DNA of 64,000 nt from JAATFS01 sp037145635 (GTDB taxonomy: Bacteria; Pseudomonadota; Gammaproteobacteria; Xanthomonadales; Xanthomonadaceae). A program made the translations under genes and the position numbers. Below the pieces are notes generated by a model. It had not been told where the DNA came from. It did no database searches and was given only the letters and a program-made list of their open reading frames with translations. Every line of letters begins with the position of its first letter. Position 1 is the first letter of the stretch. Location of the stretch: positions 124,001-188,000 of the forward strand of contig JBBCXB010000007.1 of NCBI GenBank assembly GCA_037145635.1, written 5' to 3'. Positions 44,528 through 53,939 of the stretch are shown here, piece after piece.

Positions 44528-47320
44528 TCAGAAGTTGTAGGTGAAGTTGGCATACAGCTGCCGCCCGATCGCACTGTACACGCGCGGGAAGTACGGCCAG
44601 GCGGTGTAGCTGTCGTCGCGCGGGTGGATGCGGTCGAACACGTTGAGCACGCTCAGCCCCAGCGTGGCCCGGTCGGTGATCTGCCTGGCGATGTCCGCGT
44701 TCCAGACCACGTACGGAGCCACGCGCCCGGTCTCGGCATAGTTCGGGCGCGAGCCATAGCGGTAGCCGTACAGGCTGGTGGACCAGCCGCCGAGGGTCCA
44801 GTTCACGCGCCAGTTGGTGCGGGTGCGGAACGCCAGGTAGTCGACGTCGTTCATCACGTCCTGCGCGGCGGCACCGGCGAACTGCGCCACCTCCATCTTC
44901 AGCACGTGGGTATAGCCGGCCTGCAGGCCGAACGCGCCCCAGCGGCCGGCGTCCAGGGTGTAGCGCAGGGTGGCGTCGATGCCGTCGGTGCGCATCAGCG
45001 ACTGGTTGATCGGGAAGGTCTCGAAGGCGGTGATCTGGCCCTCGGCGGTCAGCTCGGTGCCGGGGCTGCGGGTGACCGAATCGAGGTAGAACCGGCACGA
45101 CGCCGAGCCCGGGTCCACCGGGTTGCCGGCGCGGTCGCTGCCGAGCAGGCAGCTGGCGTTGTTCTCCAGCAGGGTCTCGCTGGAGATCGACTCCACGCGG
45201 CCCTCCAGCTCGATGCGGTAGTAGTCGGCGCTCAGCGACAGCGTCGGCAGCAGGTCCCAGACCAGGCCCAGCGTGGTCGACTTGCCCTTCTCCTCCTCCA
45301 GCAGCGGATTGGACGACTGGGTGGAGAAGGTCTGGTACTCGTACGCCGCCGAGCACGCGTCCGACAGCGGGTCCAGCCCGGCACGTCGGCACAGGTATTC
45401 GTCGATGATGGTGGGGTTGTTGGCGCTGGTGCCGGCATAGATCCACAGCAGGTCCGGAGCGCGGAAGCTGGTGGCGTGGGTGCCGCGCAGCAGCAGGGTA
45501 TCGAACGGGCGCCACTCCAGCCCGGCCTGCCAGGTGGTGGCGGCGTCGACCGAGGTGATGTCGTCGTACTTGTCGTAGCGGCCGGCCAGGGTGGCGCTGA
45601 GCCGGCTGAAGATCGGCACGCGCAGCTCCACGCCGGCGGCGTAGCGGTCGCGCGGGCCGCCGCCCGGGGTCTGGGTGAGGTTGTAGATGCGCTCGCTGCC
45701 GGTGTAGTCCACGGTGGTGCGCGGGTCCGGATCCAGGTCGTACTTCTGCCGCGCCGCCTCCAGCACCGTGGCGAGCTGCACCGGGCCGGCCGGCAGTTCG
45801 AACAGGTCGCCGCTGAACACGAACTGGGCCTGGTCGGTGCTGGAGCGGCCGCGGCTGACCACGTCGGTGGTGAGCTGGTCGTACAGGGCCGCGCTGGCGG
45901 GCGCGAACAGGCGGTCGCTGTAGAACGAGCGGATCTCCACGCCGTCGGCCGTGTAGCCCTGGATCGGCCCCAGGTAGTAGTCGCGCACCGCGTTGGTCAG
46001 GAAGCGCGGGCGGTGGGTGGTGATGTCGTAGCGCGACAGCGACACGCTCGCGTCCCAGTCGAAGCGCCCGTCGAACAGCTTGCCGCGCACGCCCGCGTTG
46101 ACGTTCCAGGACCTCTCGTCGTACTCGATGTTCTTGATCCCGCCCACTTCCGAGGGCTGGAAGATCCGCTGCGCGGTCACCAGGCCCAGGCTCGGGTCGT
46201 AGACGGTGAAGGCGCCCTCGCCGAGGTAGTAGTGGGTCTGGCTGGAGCTCTCGTCCCGGGAGCGGTTGGCCAGCACCTGCGCATAGGCCTGCATCTCGTC
46301 GCTGAAGTCGAAGGTGCCGGACACGTAGGCGGAGGTCTTGCCGTAGCCGTTCTGCACCGAGCGGCCGGCGTAGTAGCCGAAGGCGCCGCAGCGGTCGGGC
46401 GCGGCCAGGTCGTCGCGGGTCCTGTACGGGACGAATTCCGGGTTGGTGGCGGCGCAGGCCTGCGCCAGCGCGCCGGCCGAGGTGGAGAGCCCGGCGTCGC
46501 CCGGCCACAGGTAGGTGTTGCCGCGGCGCAGGTAGACCCCGGAGATCGAGGCGTTGGGGCTGGACGGGTCGGCGCGGTTGGCCGGGTGGTCGTAGTAGGA
46601 ATCCATGAAGTCGCGCTGGCGGGCGACGATGGGTTCGCGGTCCAGCCGTTCGAACGCATAGGTCACGCTCCAGCGCTCGCCGGTGCGGCCGCCGCTCCAT
46701 TGCAGCTGCCCGGTATCGCCGCCCCCGCGCGTGGTGGTGCCGCCGCGCAGGCGGAGCGTGTCGCCGCTGAAGTGGCTCTTGGTGATGATGTTGACCACGC
46801 CGGCCACCGCGTCGGAGCCGTAGATGGCCGAGGCGCCGCCGCTCATCACCTCGATGCGCTCCACCGCCGCCGCCGGGATGCTGCCCAGGCTGACCGCGGT
46901 GCCGTTGGCGCCGTAGGACTGCGGGTAGTCGGCCATGCGCTTGCCGTTGAGCAGGATCAGCTGGTAGCCGGGCCCGAGGCCGCGCAGGTTGAGGTACTGG
47001 CCGTTGGGCGAACTGCCGGTCTGGTCGCTCTCGTTGAACGCGCTGCCGCTGAACTGGGTCAGCGTGCCCAGCGATTCCCACACCGTGCTGAAGCCCTGCT
47101 TCTGGATCTCCTGCGCGGTGATGACGGTGACCGGTGCCGGCCCCTCGACCTGCGAGCGCGCGATGCGCGAACCGGTGACGGTGACCTTGTCGAGGTCGCG
47201 CGGGGCGGCGGCGACCGACTGCGCCACGGCGGGTGCCGACAGGGCCAGCCCGGCCAGCAGCGCGACGGCGGGACGAACCCGCGGGATGGACGGACGGCGA
47301 CGGTGAATTCGGACGGACAC
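44528..47320 (-). CDS. TonB-dependent outer-membrane receptor
   Basis: A 930-aa outer-membrane protein starting at GTG 47320, with AGGAGAG just upstream. A signal peptide (VALLAGLALSAPAVAQ) is followed by a TonB-box-like stretch, DLDKVTVTGSRI. The plug domain shows PVTVITAQEIQKQGF, YLNLRGLGPGYQLILLNGKR, and VERIEVMSGGASAIYGSDAV followed by AGVVNIITK. A large beta-barrel ends in the aromatic ANFTYNF. No substrate is visible from sequence. The genes around it (amidase, serine hydrolase, NlpC/P60, dipeptide epimerase) suggest cell-wall peptides. Confidence 0.95.
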   Translation of the reverse strand: MSVRIHRRRPSIPRVRPAVALLAGLALSAPAVAQSVAAAPRDLDKVTVTGSRIARSQVEGPAPVTVITAQEIQKQGFSTVWESLGTLTQFSGSAFNESDQTGSSPNGQYLNLRGLGPGYQLILLNGKRMADYPQSYGANGTAVSLGSIPAAAVERIEVMSGGASAIYGSDAVAGVVNIITKSHFSGDTLRLRGGTTTRGGGDTGQLQWSGGRTGERWSVTYAFERLDREPIVARQRDFMDSYYDHPANRADPSSPNASISGVYLRRGNTYLWPGDAGLSTSAGALAQACAATNPEFVPYRTRDDLAAPDRCGAFGYYAGRSVQNGYGKTSAYVSGTFDFSDEMQAYAQVLANRSRDESSSQTHYYLGEGAFTVYDPSLGLVTAQRIFQPSEVGGIKNIEYDERSWNVNAGVRGKLFDGRFDWDASVSLSRYDITTHRPRFLTNAVRDYYLGPIQGYTADGVEIRSFYSDRLFAPASAALYDQLTTDVVSRGRSSTDQAQFVFSGDLFELPAGPVQLATVLEAARQKYDLDPDPRTTVDYTGSERIYNLTQTPGGGPRDRYAAGVELRVPIFSRLSATLAGRYDKYDDITSVDAATTWQAGLEWRPFDTLLLRGTHATSFRAPDLLWIYAGTSANNPTIIDEYLCRRAGLDPLSDACSAAYEYQTFSTQSSNPLLEEEKGKSTTLGLVWDLLPTLSLSADYYRIELEGRVESISSETLLENNASCLLGSDRAGNPVDPGSASCRFYLDSVTRSPGTELTAEGQITAFETFPINQSLMRTDGIDATLRYTLDAGRWGAFGLQAGYTHVLKMEVAQFAGAAAQDVMNDVDYLAFRTRTNWRVNWTLGGWSTSLYGYRYGSRPNYAETGRVAPYVVWNADIARQITDRATLGLSVLNVFDRIHPRDDSYTAWPYFPRVYSAIGRQLYANFTYNF

Positions 47321-47718
47321 ACGGCTCTCCTGCGTTCGACGACGCTGCAATGACGGTGCCCGGAGGCCAGCCCCGGGCCGGAAAGGCCGTACGCGCTGCC
47401 AGCGGCATTGCGCGGACCGGCCACGGCGGCCCCTCCTCGGTGGTTCGATGGATCCCCCAGCGCTTCGACCGACCGGCGCCCGCCCCCCTGGCGGATCCCG
47501 GGCCGGGCTTGGGGCCCGGCTCAGCGGTGGCCGGCCGGCGCCTGTATCGTCGGCACTGCGCGGCTGCGACCCCGGATGTATCACGCGCCGACACGGAGTG
47601 TCAATAAATTATTCTTGACAACAACTTCTGGCGAAAAGAATATTCCCCCGACCCCCCGTCGTCCCGCTGGCGGGCCGGCCCCCATTCGTCCCGCGGCTCC
47701 CGCTCCCACCGAGTTCCC
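47321..47718. promoter_or_regulatory. divergent control region with TGTCAA-N10-TTGACA inverted repeat
   Basis: This 398-base gap separates the receptor group (left) from the NlpC/P60 group (right). Bases 47597-47646 are strikingly AT-rich for this window. They contain TGTCAA (47599-47604) and TTGACA (47615-47620), an inverted repeat that also reads as two outward-facing perfect -35 boxes. A weak -10, GAATAT (47638-47643), lies 17 bases from the right one. It may be an operator, a divergent promoter pair, or both. Confidence 0.55.
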
Positions 47719-49116
47719 ATGAACACATTGCGTGGCCTGCTGCTGCTGCTCCTGGCCGGCCTGGGTGCCGCGGCCGTGCCGGCGCGCGCGGCCGGGACCG
47801 GCGCGCCGTTCCAGGTGGAGGCGCCGCAGCTGCGGGCCGACTACTGGATCGAACGCCTGCCCGCGCCCGACCGGCCGCTGCTCGAGCCCGCCGCGGTGAC
47901 CCGCTTCAACGCCCGCCTGCTGCGCGACGACCCGTCGATGCACGACCTGCGCGAACTGCCGGCGCACTACAGTGCCGCGCAGGTGCGGGCCCGGGTGCTG
48001 GCCCTGTCCTCGCCGCCGACGCGGCCGCTCTACGACACGGCCGGCGCGGCGCTGGACCCGTCCCGCCTGGCCGCCCTCGGCGCCGCGCTCGCGCTGGAGG
48101 CACTGCCGCCGCAGGTGGCGCCGCGCTACGCGCTGGTGGTGCGTCGCGCCGACCTGCGTACGTTTCCCACCCGCGAGCCGGCGTTCGCCGGCCGCGACGA
48201 CCGCGACATCGACCGCTTCCAGGAGTCGGCGCTGTACCCGGGCAGCGCCGTGGCGATCCTGCACGCCAGCCGCGACGGACGCTGGTGCTTCGTGCTCGCG
48301 GCCAACTACGCGGCGTGGATCGAGCGCGACCGCCTGGCCGAGGGCAGCCGCGACGCGGTGCTGGCCTATGCGACGCGCACGCCGCGCCTGTGGGTCACCG
48401 GGGCGCGCGCGCAGACCGTGTTCACCCCGGAGCTGCCGGCGGCCTCGCAGTTGCCGCTGGACATGGGCACCTCGCTGCCGCAGCTGGCGGACTGGCCGCC
48501 GGCGCGGCCCGTCAACGGCCAGCTGCCGCTGGCCGCGCACGTGGTGCAGCTGCCGGTGCGCGGCGACGACGGCCGGCTGCGCCTGGTCGCCGCGCTGGTG
48601 CCGCGCAGTGCCGACGTGGCCGACGCACCGCTGCCGGCGACCCCGCGCCAGCTGCTGCGGCAGGCGTTCAAGTTCCTCGGTGAGCGCTACGGCTGGGGCA
48701 ACGGCTACGACGCGCGCGACTGCAGCGGTTTCGTCTCCGACGTGTACCGCAGCCTCGGCCTGGCGCTGCCGCGCAACACCGGCGACCAGTCGCGCAGCCC
48801 CGTGCTCACCCCGGTGCCGTACGACCCCGCCGCGCCCGCGGCGCAGCGCCGGCAGCGGCTGGCGCAGCTGCAGGCCGGTGACCTGGTCTACATCCCGGGC
48901 CACGTGATGATGGTGATCGGCCAAGACCGCGGCCTGACCTGGGTGATCCACGACGTGGCCGGCGCCAGCTACCGCGACGCCGGCGGCGCCCTGCAGCGCG
49001 CGCCGCTCAACGGCGTGTCAGTCACGCCGCTGGAGCCGCTGCTGCTGGGCAGCGGCGAACCCTTCATCGACCACATCACCCGCATCCAGCGCCCCGGCCC
49101 GACCCCCAACGAATGA
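47719..49116 (+). CDS. exported SH3 plus NlpC/P60 endopeptidase
   Basis: A 465-aa protein with a signal peptide (LLLLLLAGLGAAAVPARA). SH3-like segments occupy about 140-220 (YALVVRRADLRTFPTREPAF, then GSAVAILHASRDGRWCFV). The NlpC/P60 domain covers about 310-450, with catalytic Cys335 in DCSGFV, His395 in GHVMMVIG and a third polar residue in VIHDVAGAS. Such enzymes cut between gamma-D-Glu and the diamino acid of stem peptides, releasing L-Ala-D-Glu. The next gene, a dipeptide epimerase, overlaps its stop by four bases, which strongly supports that product. Confidence 0.94.
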   Translation: MNTLRGLLLLLLAGLGAAAVPARAAGTGAPFQVEAPQLRADYWIERLPAPDRPLLEPAAVTRFNARLLRDDPSMHDLRELPAHYSAAQVRARVLALSSPPTRPLYDTAGAALDPSRLAALGAALALEALPPQVAPRYALVVRRADLRTFPTREPAFAGRDDRDIDRFQESALYPGSAVAILHASRDGRWCFVLAANYAAWIERDRLAEGSRDAVLAYATRTPRLWVTGARAQTVFTPELPAASQLPLDMGTSLPQLADWPPARPVNGQLPLAAHVVQLPVRGDDGRLRLVAALVPRSADVADAPLPATPRQLLRQAFKFLGERYGWGNGYDARDCSGFVSDVYRSLGLALPRNTGDQSRSPVLTPVPYDPAAPAAQRRQRLAQLQAGDLVYIPGHVMMVIGQDRGLTWVIHDVAGASYRDAGGALQRAPLNGVSVTPLEPLLLGSGEPFIDHITRIQRPGPTPNE

Positions 49117-50210
49117 AGATCACCGCCATCCAGCTCGGCATGCTGCGCGTGCCGCTGAAGACCCCGTTCAAGACCGCGCTGCGCACCGTGGAGACCGTCG
49201 AGGACGTGGTGGTGCTGATCCACACCGACAGCGGCCACACCGGCTACGGCGAGGCGCCGGCCACCGCGCCGATCACCGGCGACACCCACGGCTCGATCGT
49301 CGCGGCGATCGAGCACTTCATCAAGCCGCGCCTGATCGGCGAGGACATCGCCGACCTCAACCGCCTCACCGGCCTGATCCAGGGCGCGCTGGAGCGCAAC
49401 ACCAGCGCCAAGGCCGCGGTGGAGATCGCCGTCTACGACCTGTGGGCCCAGCTGTACGGCGCCCCGTTGTACCGCCTGCTCGGCGGCGGCGACCCGGTCC
49501 TCACCACCGACATCACCATCAGCGTCGACTACATCGACAAGATGGTGGCCGACTCGCTGTCGGCGCTGGAGCGCGGCTTCGAATCGCTGAAGATCAAGGT
49601 CGGCAAGGACATCGGCCTGGACATCGAACGGGTCAAGGCGATCCATGCCGCGGTCGAGGGCCGCGCGCTGCTGCGCCTGGACGCCAACCAGGGCTGGACG
49701 CCCAAGCAGGCGGTGCACGCGATGCGCACCCTGGAGGAGGCCGGCGTCGCGCTGGAACTGCTGGAGCAGCCGGTGAAGGCCGCCGACATCGACGGGCTCA
49801 AGTACGTCACCGAGCGCGTCAACACCCCGGTGATGGCCGACGAGAGCGTGTTCGCGCCGGCCCAGGTGCTCGACCTGATCCAGCGCCGCGCCGCCGACAT
49901 CATCAACATCAAGCTGATGAAGACCGGCGGCCTGTCCAACGCGATCCGCATCGCCGACATCGCCGCGCTGTACGGCGTGCCGTGCATGATCGGCTGCATG
50001 ATCGAGTCCAGCATCAGCGTCGCCGCGGCGGTGCACCTGGCCGTGGCCAAGGCCGACATCATCACCAAGGTCGACCTCGACGGTCCGTCGCTGGGCCGGT
50101 TCAACCCGGTCGAGGGCGGGGTGAACTTCAACGAGTCGGAGATCACCATCGGCGACGCCCCCGGCCTGGGCATCCGCGCCGTCCGCGGCCTCGAACTGCT
50201 GCCGTCGTGA
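49113..50210 (+). CDS. dipeptide epimerase (L-Ala-D/L-Glu type)
   Basis: A 365-aa enolase-superfamily enzyme. The catalytic and metal residues are in ESLKIKVGKD (Lys-x-Lys), LRLDANQGW (Asp), LLEQPV (Glu), MADES (Asp) and IKLMKTGG (Lys). The substrate-specificity loop and C-terminal CMIESSISVAA are those of L-Ala-D/L-Glu epimerases. It would turn L-Ala-D-Glu from the wall into L-Ala-L-Glu for ordinary peptidases. The ATG at 49113 lies inside the end of the NlpC/P60 gene (ATGA overlap), so the two are translationally coupled. A 19-base gap separates it from the RpiR gene. Confidence 0.94.
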   Translation: MKITAIQLGMLRVPLKTPFKTALRTVETVEDVVVLIHTDSGHTGYGEAPATAPITGDTHGSIVAAIEHFIKPRLIGEDIADLNRLTGLIQGALERNTSAKAAVEIAVYDLWAQLYGAPLYRLLGGGDPVLTTDITISVDYIDKMVADSLSALERGFESLKIKVGKDIGLDIERVKAIHAAVEGRALLRLDANQGWTPKQAVHAMRTLEEAGVALELLEQPVKAADIDGLKYVTERVNTPVMADESVFAPAQVLDLIQRRAADIINIKLMKTGGLSNAIRIADIAALYGVPCMIGCMIESSISVAAAVHLAVAKADIITKVDLDGPSLGRFNPVEGGVNFNESEITIGDAPGLGIRAVRGLELLPS

Positions 50211-50229
50211 CCGCCATCGCACCGCCTGC

Positions 50230-51081
50230 ATGTCGCCGCTGCTGAAGATCCGCGCCGAGCGCGACCGCATGTCGGCGATCGAGCGCCGCATCGCGGACTT
50301 TCTGCTCGACAACGCCCACCTGCTGCGCGACTACTCCTCGCAGCAGCTGGCCCGTGCGCTGGGGGTCAGCCAGTCCAGCGTGGTCAAGTTCAGCCAGAAG
50401 CTCGGCTTCAAGGGCTACCCGGACCTGAAGTACTCGGTCGGCGAGGCGATCGCCCGCGCCGGCCCGCCGTCGCCGCGCCGCGAGCCCGGGCCCGCGGCCG
50501 CCGACGACGCCTATGGCCGGCTGGAGCAGGCGCTGCGCGACAGCAAGGCCGCCGCCGAGGAAGAGACGCGCCTGCTCAACCCGCGCGCCACCGTCGAGCC
50601 GATCGTGGCGCTGATCGACGCCGCGCCCAAGGTGTTCGTCTGCGGGCTGGGCGACGACGGCCTGTTCGCGCGCGAGTTCGCGATGCGGCTGTCGCTGCTG
50701 GGCGTGCTCGCCGTGCACCACGCCGATCCGATCCTGCTGATGGCCAACCTGTCGGCGGTGCGCGGCGGCGACGTGCTGCTGCTGTTCTCCGAGTTCGGGC
50801 AGCTGGCGCAGGTCACCCACGTGGCGCGCCAGTTCCAGGCCGCCGGTGGCACACTGGTGTCGATCACCCGCCACACCGCCAACCCGCTGCGCGCGATGGC
50901 CGACGCCTCGCTGGCCGTCTCCGCGCACGACCCGGCGGCGCAGGTCGAACTGCTGCTGTACCGCTCCTCCCTGCAGTACCTGCTGGACTTCGTCTTCGTG
51001 CTGCTGTGCCAGAGCAACCCCGGTCGCCACCGGGCGCTGGCCGGCAACCTGGAGCGGGTGCGGCACCTGCTCGAATCGTGA
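50230..51081 (+). CDS. RpiR/MurR-family transcriptional regulator
   Basis: A 283-aa regulator. Residues about 1-78 form the RpiR helix-turn-helix (MSAIERRIADFLLDNAHLLR, QLARALGVSQSSVVKFSQKL, FKGYPDLKY). Residues about 110-260 form a SIS sugar-phosphate isomerase domain that binds the effector (VFVCGLGDDGLFAREFAMRL, VLLLFSEFG, TLVSITRHTANPLRAMADAS). In E. coli MurR of this family senses MurNAc-6-phosphate. Here it lies within the muropeptide cluster and probably controls it. It starts 19 bases after the epimerase stop. Confidence 0.92.
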   Translation: MSPLLKIRAERDRMSAIERRIADFLLDNAHLLRDYSSQQLARALGVSQSSVVKFSQKLGFKGYPDLKYSVGEAIARAGPPSPRREPGPAAADDAYGRLEQALRDSKAAAEEETRLLNPRATVEPIVALIDAAPKVFVCGLGDDGLFAREFAMRLSLLGVLAVHHADPILLMANLSAVRGGDVLLLFSEFGQLAQVTHVARQFQAAGGTLVSITRHTANPLRAMADASLAVSAHDPAAQVELLLYRSSLQYLLDFVFVLLCQSNPGRHRALAGNLERVRHLLES

Positions 51082-51095
51082 CCCCCGGAGTCTCC

Positions 51096-51884
51096 ATGCG
51101 CCGTGCCCCGCCGTTCTCCCGCTTCGTCCGCCGCTGCCTGCTGCTGTGCGCGCTGGTGGCGCCCGCCGCCGCCGTCGCAGCGCCCGCGCCCGCGCCGGTC
51201 CCCGCGTTGCAGCAGGCGCGTGCGCTGGTCGTGGTGGTCCCGGCCGACTGGGACAGCGCGCAGGCGACGCTGCGTACCTACGTGCGCGACGGCGCCGGCT
51301 GGCGCGCGGCGGCACCGGCGTTCGCGGTCGCGCTGGGGCGCAGCGGCAGCGCCTGGGGCGAGGGCCTGCACCCGGCGCAGGACGCAGGCCCGCAGAAGCG
51401 CGAGGGCGACGGCCGCAGCCCGGCCGGCGTGTTCGCCATCGGCCCGGCGTTCGGCTACGCCGAGCACATCGCCAGCGCCCTGCCCTACCAGCCGATGCGC
51501 GCCAGCAGCTATTGCATGGATGTGCCGGCGTCGCCGCTGTACAACCGGATCGTCGACGCCGAGCGCGTCGGCGCCGACGCGGTGGCCGAGTCCAGCGAAC
51601 CGATGCGCCTGGACCTGCACCACGACGGCGACCGCCGCTACCGCGAGGGCTTCGTGATCGGGCACAACCCGCAGGCCGTGCCCGGCCGCGGCAGCTGCAT
51701 CTTCGCCCACCTGTGGCGCCAGCCCGGCGAGGCCACCGCCGGCTGCACCGCGATGGAGCCGGCCGACATGCGCCGCCTGCTGGCCTGGCTCAGGCCGGCC
51801 GACCACCCGCTGTTCGTGCTGCTGCCGCAGGCCGAGTACCGGCGCCTGCAGGCCGCCTGGCGGCTGCCGCCGGAGGCGCTCTGA
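51096..51884 (+). CDS. exported L,D-transpeptidase-like (YkuD fold) protein
   Basis: A 262-aa protein with a signal peptide (CLLLCALVAPAAAVAAPAPA). The YkuD-type site is AGCTAME, with catalytic Cys217 and the His in CIFAHLWR, as in the class of stand-alone murein L,D-transpeptidase/carboxypeptidases. Regions KREGDGRSPAGVFAIGPAFG and GFVIGHNPQAVPGRGSC support the fold. It could trim or cross-link peptidoglycan stems. A CCCGGAG site lies just before ATG 51096. The stop overlaps the permease start by one base, which places both in the same operon. Confidence 0.92.
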   Translation: MRRAPPFSRFVRRCLLLCALVAPAAAVAAPAPAPVPALQQARALVVVVPADWDSAQATLRTYVRDGAGWRAAAPAFAVALGRSGSAWGEGLHPAQDAGPQKREGDGRSPAGVFAIGPAFGYAEHIASALPYQPMRASSYCMDVPASPLYNRIVDAERVGADAVAESSEPMRLDLHHDGDRRYREGFVIGHNPQAVPGRGSCIFAHLWRQPGEATAGCTAMEPADMRRLLAWLRPADHPLFVLLPQAEYRRLQAAWRLPPEAL

Positions 51885-53188
51885 TGGCGGCCGCGCCCGA
51901 GCGCCAGCCGCCGCTGGTCCGCGCAGTCAGCCGCTGGCAGATCGTCGGCCTGTCGATCAACGACGTCATCGGCAGCGGCATCTACCTGCTGCCCGCCGCC
52001 ACCGCCGCGCTGCTCGGGCCGATGAGCCTGTGGGCGGTGATGCTGGCCGGCCTGGCGGTGGCGCTGCTGGTGCTGTGCTACGCCCAGGCCGCCAGCTATT
52101 TCGACGAGCCCGGCGGCAGCTACCTGTATGCGCGCGAGGCGTTCGGCCGCTTCGCCGGCTTCGAGATCGGCTGGATGATCTGGCTGACCCGCATCAGCTC
52201 GGCGGCCGCGCTCGGCAACGGCCTGGCCGACGCGGTCGCGCGCTTCTGGCCGGCGGCCGGCCACGCCGGTCCGGCACGGCTGGCGGTGGTGGCCGGCTCG
52301 CTGGGCGTGCTCACCGCCATCAACGTGATCGGGGTGAAGTCGGCCGCGCGCACCGGCGTCGCACTGGTGATCGGCAAGCTGGTGCCGCTGCTGCTGTTCG
52401 TGGCGATCGGCCTGTTCTACGTGGACTGGTCGTGGGCGTTCTCCGGGACGTCCCCGGACCTGCGCGACCTCGGCAACCTCGGCGAGGCCGCGTTGCTGCT
52501 GCTGTTCGCCTACGCCGGCTTCGAGAACATCCCGGCCGCCGCCGGCGAGTACCGCAACCCGCGCCGCGACGTCCCGTTCGCGCTGATCACGATGATCGTC
52601 ACCGTCACCCTGATCTACGCCGCGGTGCAGGTGGTGGCGCAGGGCACGCTGCCCGGCCTCGCGGCCTCGCCGACCCCGCTGGCCGACGCCGCCAGCCGCT
52701 TCGGCGGCGAGGCGCTGGCGCTGGTGCTCACGGTCGGCGCCACCGTGTCGATCCTCGGCACCACCAGCAACACCGTGATGCTGGGCCCGCGCTTCCTGTT
52801 CGCGCTGGCGCGCGACGGCTACGGGCCGGCGTTCCTGGCGCGCGTGCACCCGCGCTTCCACACCCCGGCCGCGGCGGTGCTCACCCAGGGCGTGATCTCG
52901 CTGGCGCTGGCGCTGTCCGGCTCGTTCGTGCAGCTGGCGCTGCTGTCGATGGTGACGCGGCTGTTCGCCTATATCGGCACCGCCGCCGCGGTGATCGTGC
53001 TGGCGCGCCGCTACCGCGACCGTGCCGACGCGCTGCGGCTGCCGGGCGGGCCGCTGATCCCGGTCGCCGCGTTGCTGCTCTCGCTCGGCCTGCTCGCCAG
53101 CGCGAGCTGGCAGAACCTGGCCGCCGCCGGCGTGGCGCTGCTGGTGGGCGGGGTGATCTACCTGTTCCCGCGGCGCCCCGCGGCCTAG
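51884..53188 (+). CDS. APC-family amino acid or peptide permease
   Basis: A 434-aa inner-membrane transporter with about 12 helices. The first helix contains SINDVIGSGIYLLPA, the GSG(I/V)-type substrate site of APC carriers. Other segments are CYAQAASYFDEPGGSYLYAR and AYAGFENIPAAAGEYRNPRR. The start is ATG 51884, overlapping the previous stop (TGATG). The substrate is unknown; imported amino acids or short peptides released by the cluster's enzymes would fit. It is the last gene of the plus-strand half of the cluster. Confidence 0.92.
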   Translation: MAAAPERQPPLVRAVSRWQIVGLSINDVIGSGIYLLPAATAALLGPMSLWAVMLAGLAVALLVLCYAQAASYFDEPGGSYLYAREAFGRFAGFEIGWMIWLTRISSAAALGNGLADAVARFWPAAGHAGPARLAVVAGSLGVLTAINVIGVKSAARTGVALVIGKLVPLLLFVAIGLFYVDWSWAFSGTSPDLRDLGNLGEAALLLLFAYAGFENIPAAAGEYRNPRRDVPFALITMIVTVTLIYAAVQVVAQGTLPGLAASPTPLADAASRFGGEALALVLTVGATVSILGTTSNTVMLGPRFLFALARDGYGPAFLARVHPRFHTPAAAVLTQGVISLALALSGSFVQLALLSMVTRLFAYIGTAAAVIVLARRYRDRADALRLPGGPLIPVAALLLSLGLLASASWQNLAAAGVALLVGGVIYLFPRRPAA

Positions 53189-53257
53189 GGGCCGCGCTCA
53201 CGCCGGCCTAACCGCCGCGCCGGGAGCCTGTGCGCGTCCCTGCCGCGGAGCCGCCCG

Positions 53258-53755
53258 ATGAAGAACCGTCGCGTCTACAGCACGCCCGATGTCGCCAGCG
53301 CCCAGCGCGCGCTGCAGGCCGCGCGCGGCGCCGGCCTGGCCAACGACGACCTCGCCCTGATCGCACGTTCGGACATCGAGCTGGAGCAGGTGCCGGACGC
53401 CCGCAAGGAGGCCCGTACCGACTTCCTGCCCGCCGCCGCCCGCGGCGCGGCGGGCGGCGGTGCGGCCGGCCTGCTGGCCGGGCTGGCCGCCATCGCGGTG
53501 CCGCCGCTGGGCATCACCCTGGCCGGCGTCGGGGTCATGGCGGTGGCCGGCGCGCTCGTGGGCACGTGGTCGTCGGCGCTGGTCGGCGCCACCGTGCCGG
53601 ATCCGGTACGGCGGCGGTTCGAGGACGAGATCGAGGCCGGCCGCGTGCTGGTGGTGATCGATGCCGAGGACACCGCGCTGGCCCTGGCCGACCCCGCGCT
53701 GCAGGCAGCCGGCGCGACGCCGCTGCCCTACGCGGCGGCCTCCGCCGCTACCTGA
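53258..53755 (+). CDS. small membrane-associated unknown protein
   Basis: A 165-aa protein. Residues about 62-110 form a Gly/Ala-rich hydrophobic block (RGAAGGGAAGLLAGLAAIAV, then GITLAGVGVMAVAGALVGTW) that could be a membrane hairpin or glycine zipper. The ends are soluble: MKNRRVYSTPDVASAQRALQ at the N-terminus, and the C-terminal part FEDEIEAGRVLVVIDAEDT resembles an alpha-beta sensor-like fold. It looks like the broad group of stress-related membrane proteins with a central Gly-rich span, but I cannot name a family. Confidence 0.75.
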   Translation: MKNRRVYSTPDVASAQRALQAARGAGLANDDLALIARSDIELEQVPDARKEARTDFLPAAARGAAGGGAAGLLAGLAAIAVPPLGITLAGVGVMAVAGALVGTWSSALVGATVPDPVRRRFEDEIEAGRVLVVIDAEDTALALADPALQAAGATPLPYAAASAAT

Positions 53756-53939
53756 GCGATGATCGCGTCGGCCGGCCGTGGCACGGGCCGGCGGATGCGC
53801 TGGACGGAAGGTGCGCGGCGCCTCCGCTCGCCGCCGGCCGCCCGCAGCGCGGCGCGGGCAGTCCACGCCGCGCCCACGGCGACGGTCCGATGCAATGGTC
53901 CAGCGCGAATGCCGCGGCGGTCGGCCCGCCCTGTGCGTA

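Noticed and set aside
42852..47594. An apparent fusion of the serine hydrolase with a much longer upstream protein
   Set aside because: The serine hydrolase frame stays open through the receptor gene by composition only. The receptor is in another frame with its own stop at 44528, and the hydrolase has a normal start at 44513.
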